Positions 14,689 through 23,408 of a stretch of 33,773 nucleotides of DNA are shown here, piece after piece (positions within the stretch are counted from its first letter, which is position 1; every line of letters starts with the position of its first letter). This DNA comes from an uncultured Duganella sp. Lineage in GTDB: Bacteria; Pseudomonadota; Gammaproteobacteria; Burkholderiales; Burkholderiaceae. The notes under the pieces were generated by a model. The model was not told the DNA's origin. It saw only the letters and a list, made by a program, of their open reading frames with translations, and made no database searches. The DNA is taken from NCBI GenBank assembly GCA_946482635.1, contig CAMLSG010000027.1, positions 1 through 33,773 of the forward strand, written 5' to 3'. The position numbers and the translations under genes are program-made.

Positions 14689-16695
14689 TTATTTCATGAT
14701 TCCAAGAAGGCTGCTGTAGTCATCCGTCCAGGCGCGGACATCGGGTGCAGGCGGCAATTCGCGTAGGCTGGCAAAGCGCGATAATTGCTCGCGCTGGCCA
14801 ACCAGGACCCAGGTTGAAGCTTTGAGGCCGCGCGCTTCGTCAGAACCGCTGGCGGACAGGTACGCTACACGCTTGAACGTATCGGCGGCCTTCTTGACGA
14901 CGGGGACGAGGTCAAGATAGCGGTTGGATACGTGGACAGCCAGCACGCCATTCGGCTTCAGCTCACGGAAGTAGATGGCGAAAGCTTCCTGCGTCAGCAG
15001 GTGCACGGGAACGGCGTCGCCGGAGAACGCGTCCACCGCCAGCACGTCGAATTGCTGCGAGGGTTCCGCCTCCATCACCAGGCGGGCATCGCCGATTGCA
15101 ATCTCCTTGCGCGCGGGACAATCGCGCAGGTAGGTGAAGTGTTGGCGAGCGAATTGCTCGACCAGCGGATTGATTTCGTAGAAGCGGTACACGTCGCCGC
15201 GCCGGCAGTAAGCCGCCATGGTGCCGATTCCAAGACCGATAATGCCGACGCGCTGCGGCCCGTCGTTTCGTCCTGCCGCGATGGCGATGCCCGCGCCGCC
15301 GGCGCTGCCGAAATACGTAGTGGGCCAATGCTGCCGCGACGGGTTGAGGAATTGCCGGCCGTGGATGATGACACCATGCGTCAGCTGGCGGGTACGCGAC
15401 TCGCCGCTGCCGCTGTCCTTGACCTTCACCGTTCCGTAGAAATTGCGGGCCTTGATGGTGGGCGTGGAGGGCGAGATTGCGTTTGCTGCCCACATCACGC
15501 CGAGCAGCGTCGTGAAAAGGACGGTCGCCTTGACAGCCCGGACAGGTGGTGCATGCCCGGCGTGGAGATGCAGGCAGGCGGCTCCGACGATGCACACCGC
15601 GGCAATGCAGGACAAGGTCAGTTCGTAATCGTCGTTAAAGATGCGCGGCGCCACCAGGCCGGTGAAGATACCGCCGATTGCGCCCCCCAGCGCGATCATC
15701 AGGAAGTAGGCCGTCAGCTGCGCTGGCGGTGGCTTCAGGCGCGCCAACTCGCCATGGCAGGACATGCAGTAGACGAAGATCGCGGCGCAGAACAGGAGCG
15801 TGGGCCAGGCTATCCCGGACGGCATCAGGCTGGGATAGGTGCTGCAGGCGACCAGGACTGGCGTCAGGATGGCCATAGCGGGCAGGAACAACCTGCGGCG
15901 GTACCAGCGCGTACTCTCGAAGCAGAGGATGTAGGTCAGCAGGTAAATCGCCAGTGGCAGCACCCAAAGCAGCGGGACCGGCGCAATATTTGCGGTGAGA
16001 TGGCTGGTGGCGGACATCAGGACCACGGTCGGTACCGCTGCCAGTGCGCACCAGAGCAGGGTGTCGCGCCATGCCGGCTTGCCGGCTGCTGCCGGCTCGC
16101 GAGGTGCGTTGCTGCGGCCTCGTGCGTTCATCGCCAGTGCACCGCAAAACACTGCAAACAGCGCAAATCCGGCCGACCAGAAGGTGGACATTTGCTTCAG
16201 GGTGAACTGCGGCTCGAACAGCAAGGGATAGCTCAACAAGCCGAGCAGGGAGGCGAAGTTGGATAGCGCAAAGAGGCGGTAAGGCACGCTCCCGGGCCGT
16301 TCCTGCGCGAACCAGTGCTGGACCAGCGGTCCGGTCGTCGAAAGCAGGAAGTAGGGCAGTCCGATGGTCGCAGCAAGCAGGCCCAGCAACAGCAATGCCG
16401 GATCGTCACCGAGAGACGGCTTCCAGCCATCGTCGGGGATGATGGGCAAGGTGAGCGCCGCCGCCAACAGCAGGCCGGCATGCAGCCAGGCTTGCCTGCG
16501 CGGCGCCAGGTAGCGGCTGGACAGGTGCGAATACAGGTAGCCCAGCAGCAGAGTGAGCTGGAAGAACAACATGCAGACCGTCCATGCCGCCGCGGAACCG
16601 CCGAACCAGGGCAGCACGATTTTGCCTATGATGGGCTGCACCTGGAACAGCAAAAAGGCGCTGAGGAAGATCGTTCCGGCATAGAGAATGGGCAT
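14689..16695 (-). CDS. Membrane protein fused to a spermidine synthase-like domain
   Basis: 668 residues. The first ~400 residues hold around ten hydrophobic helices (opening with LYAGTIFLSAFLLFQVQPII, typical of this fused family). The C-terminal ~250 residues form a Rossmann methyltransferase-like spermidine synthase domain: IIGLGIGTMAAY, the acidic YEINP, GDARL, and VDAFSGDAVPVHLLT. The family is often annotated as fused MFS/spermidine synthase; whether it makes polyamines is not established. It is preceded by argO on the same strand with a 71-base gap. No strong ribosome site is seen at the ATG at 16695, but the hydrophobic N-terminus fits the family. It ends 33 bases before dps begins. 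Confidence 0.88.
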   Translation of the reverse strand: MPILYAGTIFLSAFLLFQVQPIIGKIVLPWFGGSAAAWTVCMLFFQLTLLLGYLYSHLSSRYLAPRRQAWLHAGLLLAAALTLPIIPDDGWKPSLGDDPALLLLGLLAATIGLPYFLLSTTGPLVQHWFAQERPGSVPYRLFALSNFASLLGLLSYPLLFEPQFTLKQMSTFWSAGFALFAVFCGALAMNARGRSNAPREPAAAGKPAWRDTLLWCALAAVPTVVLMSATSHLTANIAPVPLLWVLPLAIYLLTYILCFESTRWYRRRLFLPAMAILTPVLVACSTYPSLMPSGIAWPTLLFCAAIFVYCMSCHGELARLKPPPAQLTAYFLMIALGGAIGGIFTGLVAPRIFNDDYELTLSCIAAVCIVGAACLHLHAGHAPPVRAVKATVLFTTLLGVMWAANAISPSTPTIKARNFYGTVKVKDSGSGESRTRQLTHGVIIHGRQFLNPSRQHWPTTYFGSAGGAGIAIAAGRNDGPQRVGIIGLGIGTMAAYCRRGDVYRFYEINPLVEQFARQHFTYLRDCPARKEIAIGDARLVMEAEPSQQFDVLAVDAFSGDAVPVHLLTQEAFAIYFRELKPNGVLAVHVSNRYLDLVPVVKKAADTFKRVAYLSASGSDEARGLKASTWVLVGQREQLSRFASLRELPPAPDVRAWTDDYSSLLGIMK

Positions 16696-16766
16696 GCGAC
16701 GATCTTAAAGGCAAACCGCGCGCATTTTTACCGCAGTCGCCTAAAACCAACAGGGCTTGCATCTCA

Positions 16767-17369
16767 TCAACCGATCACGAGCCCTGCGGCCAAGGCCAGC
16801 ATGACGGCGCCGGTCAGGCCTTCAATACATTTCCAGGCCAGGGGACGGCCAAATACGCCGGCCAGCCTGGTGGCGCCGAAGCCAAGCGCGGTGAACCAGA
16901 GCAGGGAGGCGGTCATGGCGCCGGCCGAGAAACCCATGCGCTGGCCGTCCGGGTAACTGCCGCCTACCGAACCGAGCAGCACTACAGTGTCGAGATAGAC
17001 ATGCGGGTTCAATAGCGACAGGGCGACCACGCTGGCCAATGCCTGGCGCGCGTCCGGCGCCGGGGCGGCGGCATCGATGGCGAGCGACTTCGGCGTCAGC
17101 ATGGAGCGCCAGCTGCGCAGCCCGTACCAGAGCAGGAAGGCGGCGCCACCCCAGCGGGCGGCCGCCAGCAACAGCGGGGAAGACTGGATCATTGCGCCGG
17201 CGCCTGCAACGCCGAGTCCGATCAGCACGATGTCAATCACGATGCAGGCAGCCACCGTCAACGCTACATGCTGGCGCTTGATACCCATCCGCAGTACATG
17301 CGCATTCTGGGCGCCGATGGCCATGATCAGGCTCGCGCCCAGGCCTAAACCGTTCACATAACTCTGCAT
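16767..17369 (-). CDS. argO: LysE/ArgO-type amino acid exporter
   Basis: 200 residues with about five or six hydrophobic helices. The family signature GASLIMAIGAQNAHVLRMGI (residues 11-30) and the SLLNPHVYLDTVVLLG motif (~117-132) are typical of the LysE/ArgO basic amino-acid exporters, which release excess arginine or lysine. A strong AGGAGG ribosome site (complement of 17375-17380) lies 5 bases before the ATG. It is divergent from a LysR-type regulator of the ArgP/LysG type, the classic arrangement for this transporter, so induction by a basic amino acid through that regulator is likely. Confidence 0.93.
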   Translation of the reverse strand: MQSYVNGLGLGASLIMAIGAQNAHVLRMGIKRQHVALTVAACIVIDIVLIGLGVAGAGAMIQSSPLLLAAARWGGAAFLLWYGLRSWRSMLTPKSLAIDAAAPAPDARQALASVVALSLLNPHVYLDTVVLLGSVGGSYPDGQRMGFSAGAMTASLLWFTALGFGATRLAGVFGRPLAWKCIEGLTGAVMLALAAGLVIG

Positions 17370-17475
17370 TCTTTCCTCCTGTTGTGGAGTCGAGATTCTG
17401 CCGCCGCTGGCTTTGTAAATGAAGCTGAATTAAGATGTTTCAGTGTTCGTTAATTTTGCTAAATAAGGGGCGGCG
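17370..17475. promoter_or_regulatory. Divergent argO-argP control region
   Basis: A 106-base region with an A/T-rich core (17431-17466) lies between the two divergent genes. It should hold both promoters and the binding site of the LysR-type regulator. TTAAGATGTTTCAGTGTTCG followed by TTAA (17431-17454) shows T-N11-A-like symmetry at its ends only, so I do not assign exact boxes. Confidence 0.4.
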
Positions 17476-18366
17476 ATGATTCCAGACGCGCGACAGGGCG
17501 AAGCCTTGCTGGCGGTGATCGATTCCGGCAGTTTCGAGCAGGCGGCACAGGCGCTGCACCTGACGCCGTCCGCGGTATCGCAGCGCGTGAGCGGGTTGGA
17601 ATCGGCGGTGGGTGCGCCGCTGCTGATCCGCAGCCGGCCGATCCGGCTGACCAGCGCCGGGCAGCGCCTGGTGCAATACCTGCGCCGCAGCCGCTTGATG
17701 GAGCAGGAGTTCCTGGCAGAGTTGAAGGCCGATGAAGCACTGCCGCCACGCATTCCGGTGGCGGTGAATAACGACACGCTCGGCACCTGGTTTTTACCGG
17801 AGTTGAGTAACTTCCTGAACGACGAAAATATCCTGCTGGAGATAATCCTGGACGACCAGGACCATACTTATTCGCTTTTCGAAAAGGGATTGGTGCTGGC
17901 GGGCGTCTCCAGCGAGCCGGAACCTATGCGTGGTTGCCGCTCGCAGCATCTGGGCTTCATGCGTTATCGATTATTGGCGCAGCCGGACTTCACCAAGCGC
18001 TGGTTTCCAGATGGATTTACCCGTGAAGCGGCACGCAAAGCGCCGGTCATGTTTTTCGACCGTAAAGACACGCTGCAGGCAATTTTTATCGAGCGTGAAT
18101 TGGGCCTGCCATTGGGTGCTTATCCGGTGCATTACGTTCCTTCCAGCGATCCGTTTGTTGAATCAATCCGGCTGGGAATGGGATATGGCATGCTGCCGCG
18201 CCAGCAATATAAATCCTTGCTTGAATCGGGAGAACTGGTGGATTTAGTACCGGGCAAATACCTCGATATTCACCTGTATTGGCATTCGTGGCGCATCCAG
18301 TCGCCCAAGCTTGAGATGCTCACGGAGCAGGTGCTTGCCGCAGCAGGGCGGGCGCTGGATCGCTAG
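17476..18366 (+). CDS. argP: LysR-family regulator of ArgP/LysG (IciA) type
   Basis: 296 residues. The N-terminal winged helix-turn-helix reads SGSFEQAAQALHLTPSAVSQ (residues 17-36), followed by a LysR substrate-binding domain to the end. The unusual MIPDARQGEALLAVIDSGSF opening and the QRVSGLESAVGAPLLIRSRP stretch are typical of ArgP/LysG, which activate the adjacent basic amino-acid exporter. AAGGGG at 17465-17470 lies 5 bases before the ATG. The second half of the gene has more A/T-rich codons than the first. A perfect hairpin follows its stop. Confidence 0.93.
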   Translation: MIPDARQGEALLAVIDSGSFEQAAQALHLTPSAVSQRVSGLESAVGAPLLIRSRPIRLTSAGQRLVQYLRRSRLMEQEFLAELKADEALPPRIPVAVNNDTLGTWFLPELSNFLNDENILLEIILDDQDHTYSLFEKGLVLAGVSSEPEPMRGCRSQHLGFMRYRLLAQPDFTKRWFPDGFTREAARKAPVMFFDRKDTLQAIFIERELGLPLGAYPVHYVPSSDPFVESIRLGMGYGMLPRQQYKSLLESGELVDLVPGKYLDIHLYWHSWRIQSPKLEMLTEQVLAAAGRALDR

Positions 18367-18382
18367 ACTCGAAATTGGTGCG

Positions 18383-18405
18383 AACGCGCCAGTAGCTGGC
18401 GCGTT
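18383..18405. terminator. Hairpin between convergent argP and asparaginase genes
   Basis: AACGCGCCAG (18383-18392) and CTGGCGCGTT (18396-18405) form a perfect 10-base-pair stem around TAG. It lies midway in the 52-base gap between two convergent stop codons, so it probably terminates both. No strong T-tract is present on either strand. Confidence 0.55.
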
Positions 18406-18418
18406 GCGGGGCTTGCGA

Positions 18419-19486
18419 TTAATACGTGTAGAACATGCGCTGCAGTTCTTTGGTATTGCTGGTTTTGGTCATGCCCAGCATCAGCAGGATGCGGGCTTTT
18501 TGCGGGCTCAGGGTATCGGCGACCACGAAGTCCAGTTCGTCGTCATTTGCTTCGCCATTGCGGGCCAGGATGCCGTTGCCAACGCGGCTGGCGCGAACGA
18601 TAACCGTGCCGTTCTTGCGTGCCGCAATCAGTTCAGGTTTTACTTTGGCAGCCAGGCTGCCATCGCCAACGCCCGCGTGGATAATGCCTTTGGCGCCTGC
18701 GGCGATAAAGGCATTCAGCGCAACCGCATTCATGTTGGCATAGCCGTAGACGATATCGACTTGCGGCAGCACGCTCAGGTTCGAAATATCGAATTCGGTG
18801 TCGGCAGTATTCTTGCGGGTCGAAGTGCGATAGAAGAAGGCTTTAGGGCCCTGCACATAACCGAGCATGCCCAGTTCGGGAGTCTTGAACGAATCCGGGG
18901 TCGAGGTATTGGTCTTGGTAACTTCGCGCGCGCCGTGGATCTGGTCGCCCAGGGCCACCATCACGCCTTTGCCAATCGCATCATGGCTGCCGGCAATCAG
19001 TACAGCGTTGTACAGGTTGATCGGGCCGTCGGCCGACAGCGCAGTGCCCGGGCGCATGGCGCCAACCAGTACGACCGGCTTGCGCGACTTGACCACCAGG
19101 TTCAGGAAGTAGGCAGTCTCTTCCATCGTATCGGTGCCGTGGGTGATTACGATGCCGTCGACGTTCGGCTGAGCCAGCAGGACGTTGACGCGTTTGCCAA
19201 GCGTCAGCCAGTGCTCGTTGGTCATGCTTTCGGAAGCGATCTGGAACACTTGCTCGCCGGTGACGTTTGCAATCTTGGACAGTTCCGGCACCGCGTTTAT
19301 CAATTGTTGGACGCCAACAGTCGCAGCGGTGTAGCCGACGGTGGTGGTGGAATTGGCGCCCGAGCCGGCAATGGTGCCGCCCGTGGCAAGGATAGTGACG
19401 TTCGGAAGCTTCTCCGCGTGAACACTGAATGCAAGCAAGAATGCAAACAGGGCGAAAATGAAGTTCTTGGCTGTGTTACGTTGCAT
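18419..19486 (-). CDS. ansB: Periplasmic type II L-asparaginase
   Basis: 355 residues. A Sec signal peptide (to about HA at residue 24) is followed by the mature start EKLPNVTILATGGTIAG, where Thr38 matches E. coli AnsB Thr12, and GYTAATVGVQ with the catalytic Tyr (~52). The second motif, ITHGTDTMEETAYFL, supplies the Thr-Asp pair. It hydrolyses asparagine (and some glutamine) to aspartate and ammonia in the periplasm. I place the start at 19486 because AGGAGA (complement of 19491-19496) precedes it and the signal peptide begins there; an upstream in-frame ATG (19633) would overlap the divergent gene and add 49 unrelated residues. Confidence 0.95.
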   Translation of the reverse strand: MQRNTAKNFIFALFAFLLAFSVHAEKLPNVTILATGGTIAGSGANSTTTVGYTAATVGVQQLINAVPELSKIANVTGEQVFQIASESMTNEHWLTLGKRVNVLLAQPNVDGIVITHGTDTMEETAYFLNLVVKSRKPVVLVGAMRPGTALSADGPINLYNAVLIAGSHDAIGKGVMVALGDQIHGAREVTKTNTSTPDSFKTPELGMLGYVQGPKAFFYRTSTRKNTADTEFDISNLSVLPQVDIVYGYANMNAVALNAFIAAGAKGIIHAGVGDGSLAAKVKPELIAARKNGTVIVRASRVGNGILARNGEANDDELDFVVADTLSPQKARILLMLGMTKTSNTKELQRMFYTY

Positions 19487-19568
19487 AAGTTCTCCTGTAC
19501 TTAGTTTTAAGAATGTTGCGCATGTTACTCGATTTGGTGCAGTATGGCTGTACTTACTAGCAAGGACA

Positions 19569-20081
19569 ATGCCAGTGGAAACAGACGAACTAAGTCTCGC
19601 TGTGGTCATGCAGCGCAAACCATTGAAGAGCACTTGGCAGCCATTCCAGTGGCTGCCGGCTGAGGTGGTGTTGTCTCCTTTGCCCGGTAGCGCGGCACGC
19701 TGCCTGCGGGACGATCCTTCCGAGACGCTTTGGCTTTATCCGGGCATGTCGATGCGCCTGTATTCCGACGAGGCGGAAGGCTACTTCCTTAACCTGGACT
19801 CGGGCTCGCCGTGCTGGTTCATCATGTGGCGGCTCGAGGGCGAGCTCGCTGTGCCGCAGTCCGTGACCTTGTCGTATAACGAAGCTGCGCGGCTGATGGA
19901 TGGGGGCGAGCAGGTCGATACGCTGCCTTTGCCGCCGTCGATGGTGGAACGGCTTGGCGCCTTCGTGGCGGAGTATTACCGTCCGGAGCCGAAAGGCAAG
20001 CGCCGCCGCCCCTCGTTCGAAGGCGGCGCCGCCGTCCAGCAAATGGCGCGCGAGGAAGGGGAGGGTCGCCGTGGCCGCTGA
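19569..20081 (+). CDS. DUF3305 protein of formate dehydrogenase cassette
   Basis: 170 residues with the DUF3305 pattern: LSLAVVMQRKPLKSTWQPFQ near the start, then LYPGMSMRLYSDEAEGYFLN. Members are found next to periplasmic formate dehydrogenase genes; the molecular role is not known. The ATG at 19569 is only 2 bases past AAGGA (19562-19566); an in-frame GTG at 19575 has better spacing (8) and may be the true start. It is divergent from asparaginase, so it begins the cassette. Its C-terminus is rich in Arg, Lys and Gly and overlaps the next gene by 11 bases. Confidence 0.85.
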   Translation: MPVETDELSLAVVMQRKPLKSTWQPFQWLPAEVVLSPLPGSAARCLRDDPSETLWLYPGMSMRLYSDEAEGYFLNLDSGSPCWFIMWRLEGELAVPQSVTLSYNEAARLMDGGEQVDTLPLPPSMVERLGAFVAEYYRPEPKGKRRRPSFEGGAAVQQMAREEGEGRRGR

Positions 20082-20490
20082 AACCTTTTTCGCTCGCTGG
20101 TCGCGTGTCAAGACCGAAACCCTCCGGGAGCAGTCGGTGCGCGAAGCCGACGCCGTTGCGCCAATCCCCGAGGAAGTCCCTGCCGAGGCGCCCGCCGAAG
20201 CGGCGCCTGCTCCAACGCTCGAGCAGGTAGAAGGCCTGACACCGGAATCCGACTTTACCCCCTTTGTCGCACGCGGCGTTGATGAAACGGTGCGCCGAGC
20301 CGCGCTCAAAAAGCTGTTCGCCGATCTTCGCTTCAACGTGATGGACGGGCTGGATACCTACGTTGACGACTACAACAAATTCGAACCACTGACGCCATTG
20401 ATGGTGGCAGCCCTCAACCATGCCAAGGACCTGATTGCGCGCGAATTCGCGGCGGAAGAAGACGATGAGCCAAAAGACGAGGATCTGTAA
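20071..20490 (+). CDS. DUF3306 protein of formate dehydrogenase cassette
   Basis: 139 residues starting at a GTG with a strong GGGGAGG ribosome site (20058-20064). The N-terminal ETFFARWSRVK is the typical start of DUF3306, followed by a Pro/Ala/Glu-rich low-complexity linker and a conserved region around residues 60-120 (ALKKLFADLRFNVMDGLDTY). Function is unknown; the family occurs with DUF3305 in formate dehydrogenase loci. It overlaps both the preceding gene and the following iron-sulfur gene, indicating one operon. The acidic end (EEDDEPKDEDL) is of note. Confidence 0.85.
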   Translation: MAAETFFARWSRVKTETLREQSVREADAVAPIPEEVPAEAPAEAAPAPTLEQVEGLTPESDFTPFVARGVDETVRRAALKKLFADLRFNVMDGLDTYVDDYNKFEPLTPLMVAALNHAKDLIAREFAAEEDDEPKDEDL

Positions 20491-22573
20491 CTGCAACAAC
20501 ACCATGCCATTGGACGGCGCTGCCATCGGCAGTGCCCTCGGCGAAGGGGCACTACCGGTGGCCAGCCAACTTTGCCGCCGCGAAGTCAACGACTACCTGC
20601 AAACACTGGACGGCACCGAACGTATCGTCATCGGCTGCACGCAGGAGGAGCCGCTGTTCCGCGAGCTGGCGGAAATGAAGTCCAGCGTGGCGCCGCTGCG
20701 TTTCGTGAACATCCGCGAGACCAGCGGCTGGAGCGACGAGGCGCGTCACACGACAGCCAAGATGGCGGCCTTGCTGGCTGCCGCCCGCCTGCCGGATCCT
20801 GAACCGGTGCCGGAAGTCGAATACCAGTCCGAAGGCCGCGTCCTGCTGCTTGGCCCGGTGCGCCGCGTGCTGCCATGGGCGCGCAAGCTGGAGCGCCAGC
20901 TTCAGGTGAGCGTCCTGCTCACTGATGGCAGCGATGCGGCGATCGCGGGCCACTCCTGGCCTACTTTCAGCGGCAGTGCGCCTCGCGTGCAAGGCTGGCT
21001 TGGCGCCTTCAAGGTCAGCTGGCAGCAGTCGAATCCGATCGACCTCGAACTGTGCACGCGCTGCAATGCTTGCGTCAAAGCGTGCCCGGAAGGCGCCATC
21101 AGCCTTGCATACCAGATTGACCTGGATGCTTGCCGTTCGCATCGCGAGTGCGTGGCAGCGTGCGGTGCAGTCGCCGCCATTGATTTCGACCGCGCCGACA
21201 AGGATCGCGGGGGCGAGTTTGACCTGGTGTTCGATTTGAGCGATACGCCGCTGCTGCGCATGCACCAGCTGCCGCAGGGCTATTTCGCGCCCAGTGCCGA
21301 CGAGGCTGCGGCTGCCCTGGCGGCAATGCAGATGCTGGAGCTTGTCGGCACCTTCAGCAAACCGCGCTTCTTCCAATACAAGGAGAGCATCTGTGCACAT
21401 AGCCGCAGCAAGCAGCCTGGCTGCAACGCCTGCATCGACATCTGTTCAGCGGAGGCGATTTCCAGCGCGGGCGACCACATCAAGGTATCGCCGCAGCTAT
21501 GCGCTGGATGTGGGGCTTGCACTACGGTGTGTCCTTCCGGTGCGTTGACCTATGCATGGCCGCGTGCTTCCGATTTCGGCGAACGGCTTCGGACCATGCT
21601 GGCGACCTATGCCCGCGCCGGTGGGACGCGGCCTGCGCTGCTGCTGCATAGCGACGAGGAGGGCAGTGCGCTGGTGCGCGAGCTCGGACAGCTTGCGGCT
21701 GCGGGTGCGGCGCGGGGCGTGCCGGCACGCGTGCTGCCGCTGCCTGTTCATCACGTGGCGTCGGTGGGGCTGGACCTATGGCTTGCTGCGGTCGCGTATG
21801 GCGCGGTTGACGTGGCAGTGCTGGCCACTGGCTGCGAAGCGCCGCAATATCTGGATGCGCTGGCAGAGCAAATGACGTTTGCCCAGGCGATCATCGATGG
21901 CCTGGGCTATAGCGGCATCAAGCTCCACTTGCTGCGTGTGCGCGACGCGGCGGAACTCGATCGCGAACTGCAACGCTTCGTCGCCACGGCCGCCGCAGGT
22001 GGCGCCGCCGGCACGGCGATCCTGCCGGCAGCGAGCTTCCACGTCGCTGCCGCGAAGCGCGAAACGCTCGACTTCGCGATCATCCACCTTGCCAGGCACG
22101 CACCGACACCGCAAGACCACATAGCCCTCCCACAAGGCGCACCGTTCGGGGCAATTGAGATCGACACGGACAAATGCACGCTCTGCATGGCCTGCGTTGG
22201 CGCCTGTCCCGAGTCCGCGCTATCCGACAACCCGTCATCGCCGCAACTGCGATTCGCCGAATCGAACTGCGTGCAATGCGGCCTGTGCGTACACACTTGT
22301 CCCGAACAGGCATTAAGCCTGCAACCGCGCCTCGCGCTGGGCGCAAGCGCCAAGCAAGCCCGCGTCATCAACGAAGCCCAGCCGTATCACTGCATCAAGT
22401 GTGACAAACCATTCGGTACGCTGCAAATGGTGGAAAATATGGTCAGCAAACTCGCTGGCCACGGAGCCTTCTCCGGCAACCTCGACCGCCTGCGCATGTG
22501 CCCCGACTGCCGCGTTATCGACATGATGCAGCCCGACAAAGAAGTCTCCATCTTTGAGGTAAAACGCCAATGA
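20465..22573 (+). CDS. Poly-[4Fe-4S] ferredoxin-type protein of the formate dehydrogenase cassette
   Basis: 702 residues. The ATG at 20465 (MSQKTRICNCNN) overlaps the DUF3306 end; the frame opens earlier but without a ribosome site. Six cysteine clusters are seen: CTRCNACVKACP from residue 197, a second with a missing Cys (CRSHRECVAAC), one with a long first gap (ICAHSRSKQPGCNACIDIC), CAGCGACTTVCP, CTLCMACVGACP, and CVQCGLCVHTCP from residue 602. Two CxxC pairs at the C-terminus (CIKC, CPDC) may form another metal site. No signal peptide, so it is cytoplasmic and likely helps electron delivery or cofactor maturation; the exact job is not known. The ATGA overlap with the next gene couples translation. 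Confidence 0.88.
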   Translation: MSQKTRICNCNNTMPLDGAAIGSALGEGALPVASQLCRREVNDYLQTLDGTERIVIGCTQEEPLFRELAEMKSSVAPLRFVNIRETSGWSDEARHTTAKMAALLAAARLPDPEPVPEVEYQSEGRVLLLGPVRRVLPWARKLERQLQVSVLLTDGSDAAIAGHSWPTFSGSAPRVQGWLGAFKVSWQQSNPIDLELCTRCNACVKACPEGAISLAYQIDLDACRSHRECVAACGAVAAIDFDRADKDRGGEFDLVFDLSDTPLLRMHQLPQGYFAPSADEAAAALAAMQMLELVGTFSKPRFFQYKESICAHSRSKQPGCNACIDICSAEAISSAGDHIKVSPQLCAGCGACTTVCPSGALTYAWPRASDFGERLRTMLATYARAGGTRPALLLHSDEEGSALVRELGQLAAAGAARGVPARVLPLPVHHVASVGLDLWLAAVAYGAVDVAVLATGCEAPQYLDALAEQMTFAQAIIDGLGYSGIKLHLLRVRDAAELDRELQRFVATAAAGGAAGTAILPAASFHVAAAKRETLDFAIIHLARHAPTPQDHIALPQGAPFGAIEIDTDKCTLCMACVGACPESALSDNPSSPQLRFAESNCVQCGLCVHTCPEQALSLQPRLALGASAKQARVINEAQPYHCIKCDKPFGTLQMVENMVSKLAGHGAFSGNLDRLRMCPDCRVIDMMQPDKEVSIFEVKRQ

Positions 22574-23130
22574 CCGAAGACGAAGAATATGCGCGTTCCG
22601 AATTGTACGGTGTGCTGTCCATGCTGTTCTACGGCCCGCCTTCGCAAGCTGTGCTGGACTTGATTGAAGGCGCGGCCATTGAGGGCGATGGCGTGCTGGC
22701 CGATGCGTGGCGCAGCCTGCAATCGGCCAGCAGCAAGACCGATGCCGAGCGCGCGCGCGAAGAATATGAAGCGCTGTTCGTCGGCGTCGGCAAGCCGGAG
22801 GTCATGCTGTACGGCTCCTATTACCTGTCCGGCTTCCTGATGGAAAAGCCGCTGGCCGCATTGCGTGACGACCTTGCCCGGCTAGGGCTGGAACGTTCCG
22901 AACACTTGTCCGAAAGCGAAGACCATTTCGCGGCCCTGTGCGATGCAATGCGTCTGCTGCATGGCAGCATTGCAACACAGAAGGAATTTTTTGCCGCCCA
23001 TATCCAGCCATGGGCGAACCAGCTTTTTGATGCCATCGATGCGCATCCCGGGGCAACTTACTATCGTGCAGTTGCGGGCCTGGCCCGCAGCTTCGTTGAA
23101 GTGGAAACCCAGGCGTTCGATATGGCTTAG
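22570..23130 (+). CDS. TorD-like molybdoenzyme chaperone
   Basis: 186 residues, all-helical, of the TorD/DmsD/NarJ family of chaperones that guard Tat signals and cofactor loading of molybdenum enzymes. It shows YGVLSMLFYGPPS (residues 13-25), an EEYEALFVGVGKPEVMLYGS core with the family's E-x-LF pattern, and FFAAHIQPWANQLF (~138-151). The start overlaps the previous stop (ATGA). Its place before two Tat-signal proteins and the catalytic subunit fits a private chaperone for that formate dehydrogenase. No gene symbol is clear. Confidence 0.88.
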   Translation: MTEDEEYARSELYGVLSMLFYGPPSQAVLDLIEGAAIEGDGVLADAWRSLQSASSKTDAERAREEYEALFVGVGKPEVMLYGSYYLSGFLMEKPLAALRDDLARLGLERSEHLSESEDHFAALCDAMRLLHGSIATQKEFFAAHIQPWANQLFDAIDAHPGATYYRAVAGLARSFVEVETQAFDMA

Positions 23131-23198
23131 CTATTGATGCATTGTTAAAATATTTGTGCTAGTGTTAAAAGACTAACTGATGTTGGTTATGGGAGACC

Positions 23199-23396
23199 AT
23201 GATGTCAACGCAATCCAACTCCGGAAGAAGGTCTTTTTTCACCGGCATCGGGGCCCTGGCCGCCGCCGGCATCGCGGCCAAGATGGCCAGCAATCCGCCC
23301 GACACGGCGCCGCCCGCCGAACCGGAGCCACCTCCTGGCACCGGTTACCGCCTCACAGAACATATCCAGAAGTACTACCGCACCACCAAGATCTGA
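23199..23396 (+). CDS. Small Tat-signal protein of formate dehydrogenase region
   Basis: 65 residues. The twin-arginine motif GRRSFFTGIG is followed by a hydrophobic Ala/Gly stretch, a Pro-rich linker and the conserved end YRLTEHIQKYYRTTKI. This matches the short 'formate dehydrogenase region TAT target' family found just before catalytic subunits. It has no cofactor motif; it may be an accessory or a small subunit. Two ATGs in tandem start it (23199 and 23202); GGGAGA at 23191-23196 favours the second by spacing. It lies 68 bases after the chaperone gene, and the alpha-subunit gene follows at once. Confidence 0.88.
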   Translation: MMSTQSNSGRRSFFTGIGALAAAGIAAKMASNPPDTAPPAEPEPPPGTGYRLTEHIQKYYRTTKI

Positions 23397-23408
23397 GTGG
23401 AGGGCAAG

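Noticed and set aside
19487..19633. Longer N-terminus for asparaginase
   Set aside because: The added 49 residues precede a clear signal peptide and ribosome site and would overlap the divergent DUF3305 gene.
23131..23198. Promoter or FNR site before the small Tat gene
   Set aside because: TTGTTA and TTAAAA at 17-base spacing and a TTGAT half-site are present but too weak; no second FNR half-site.
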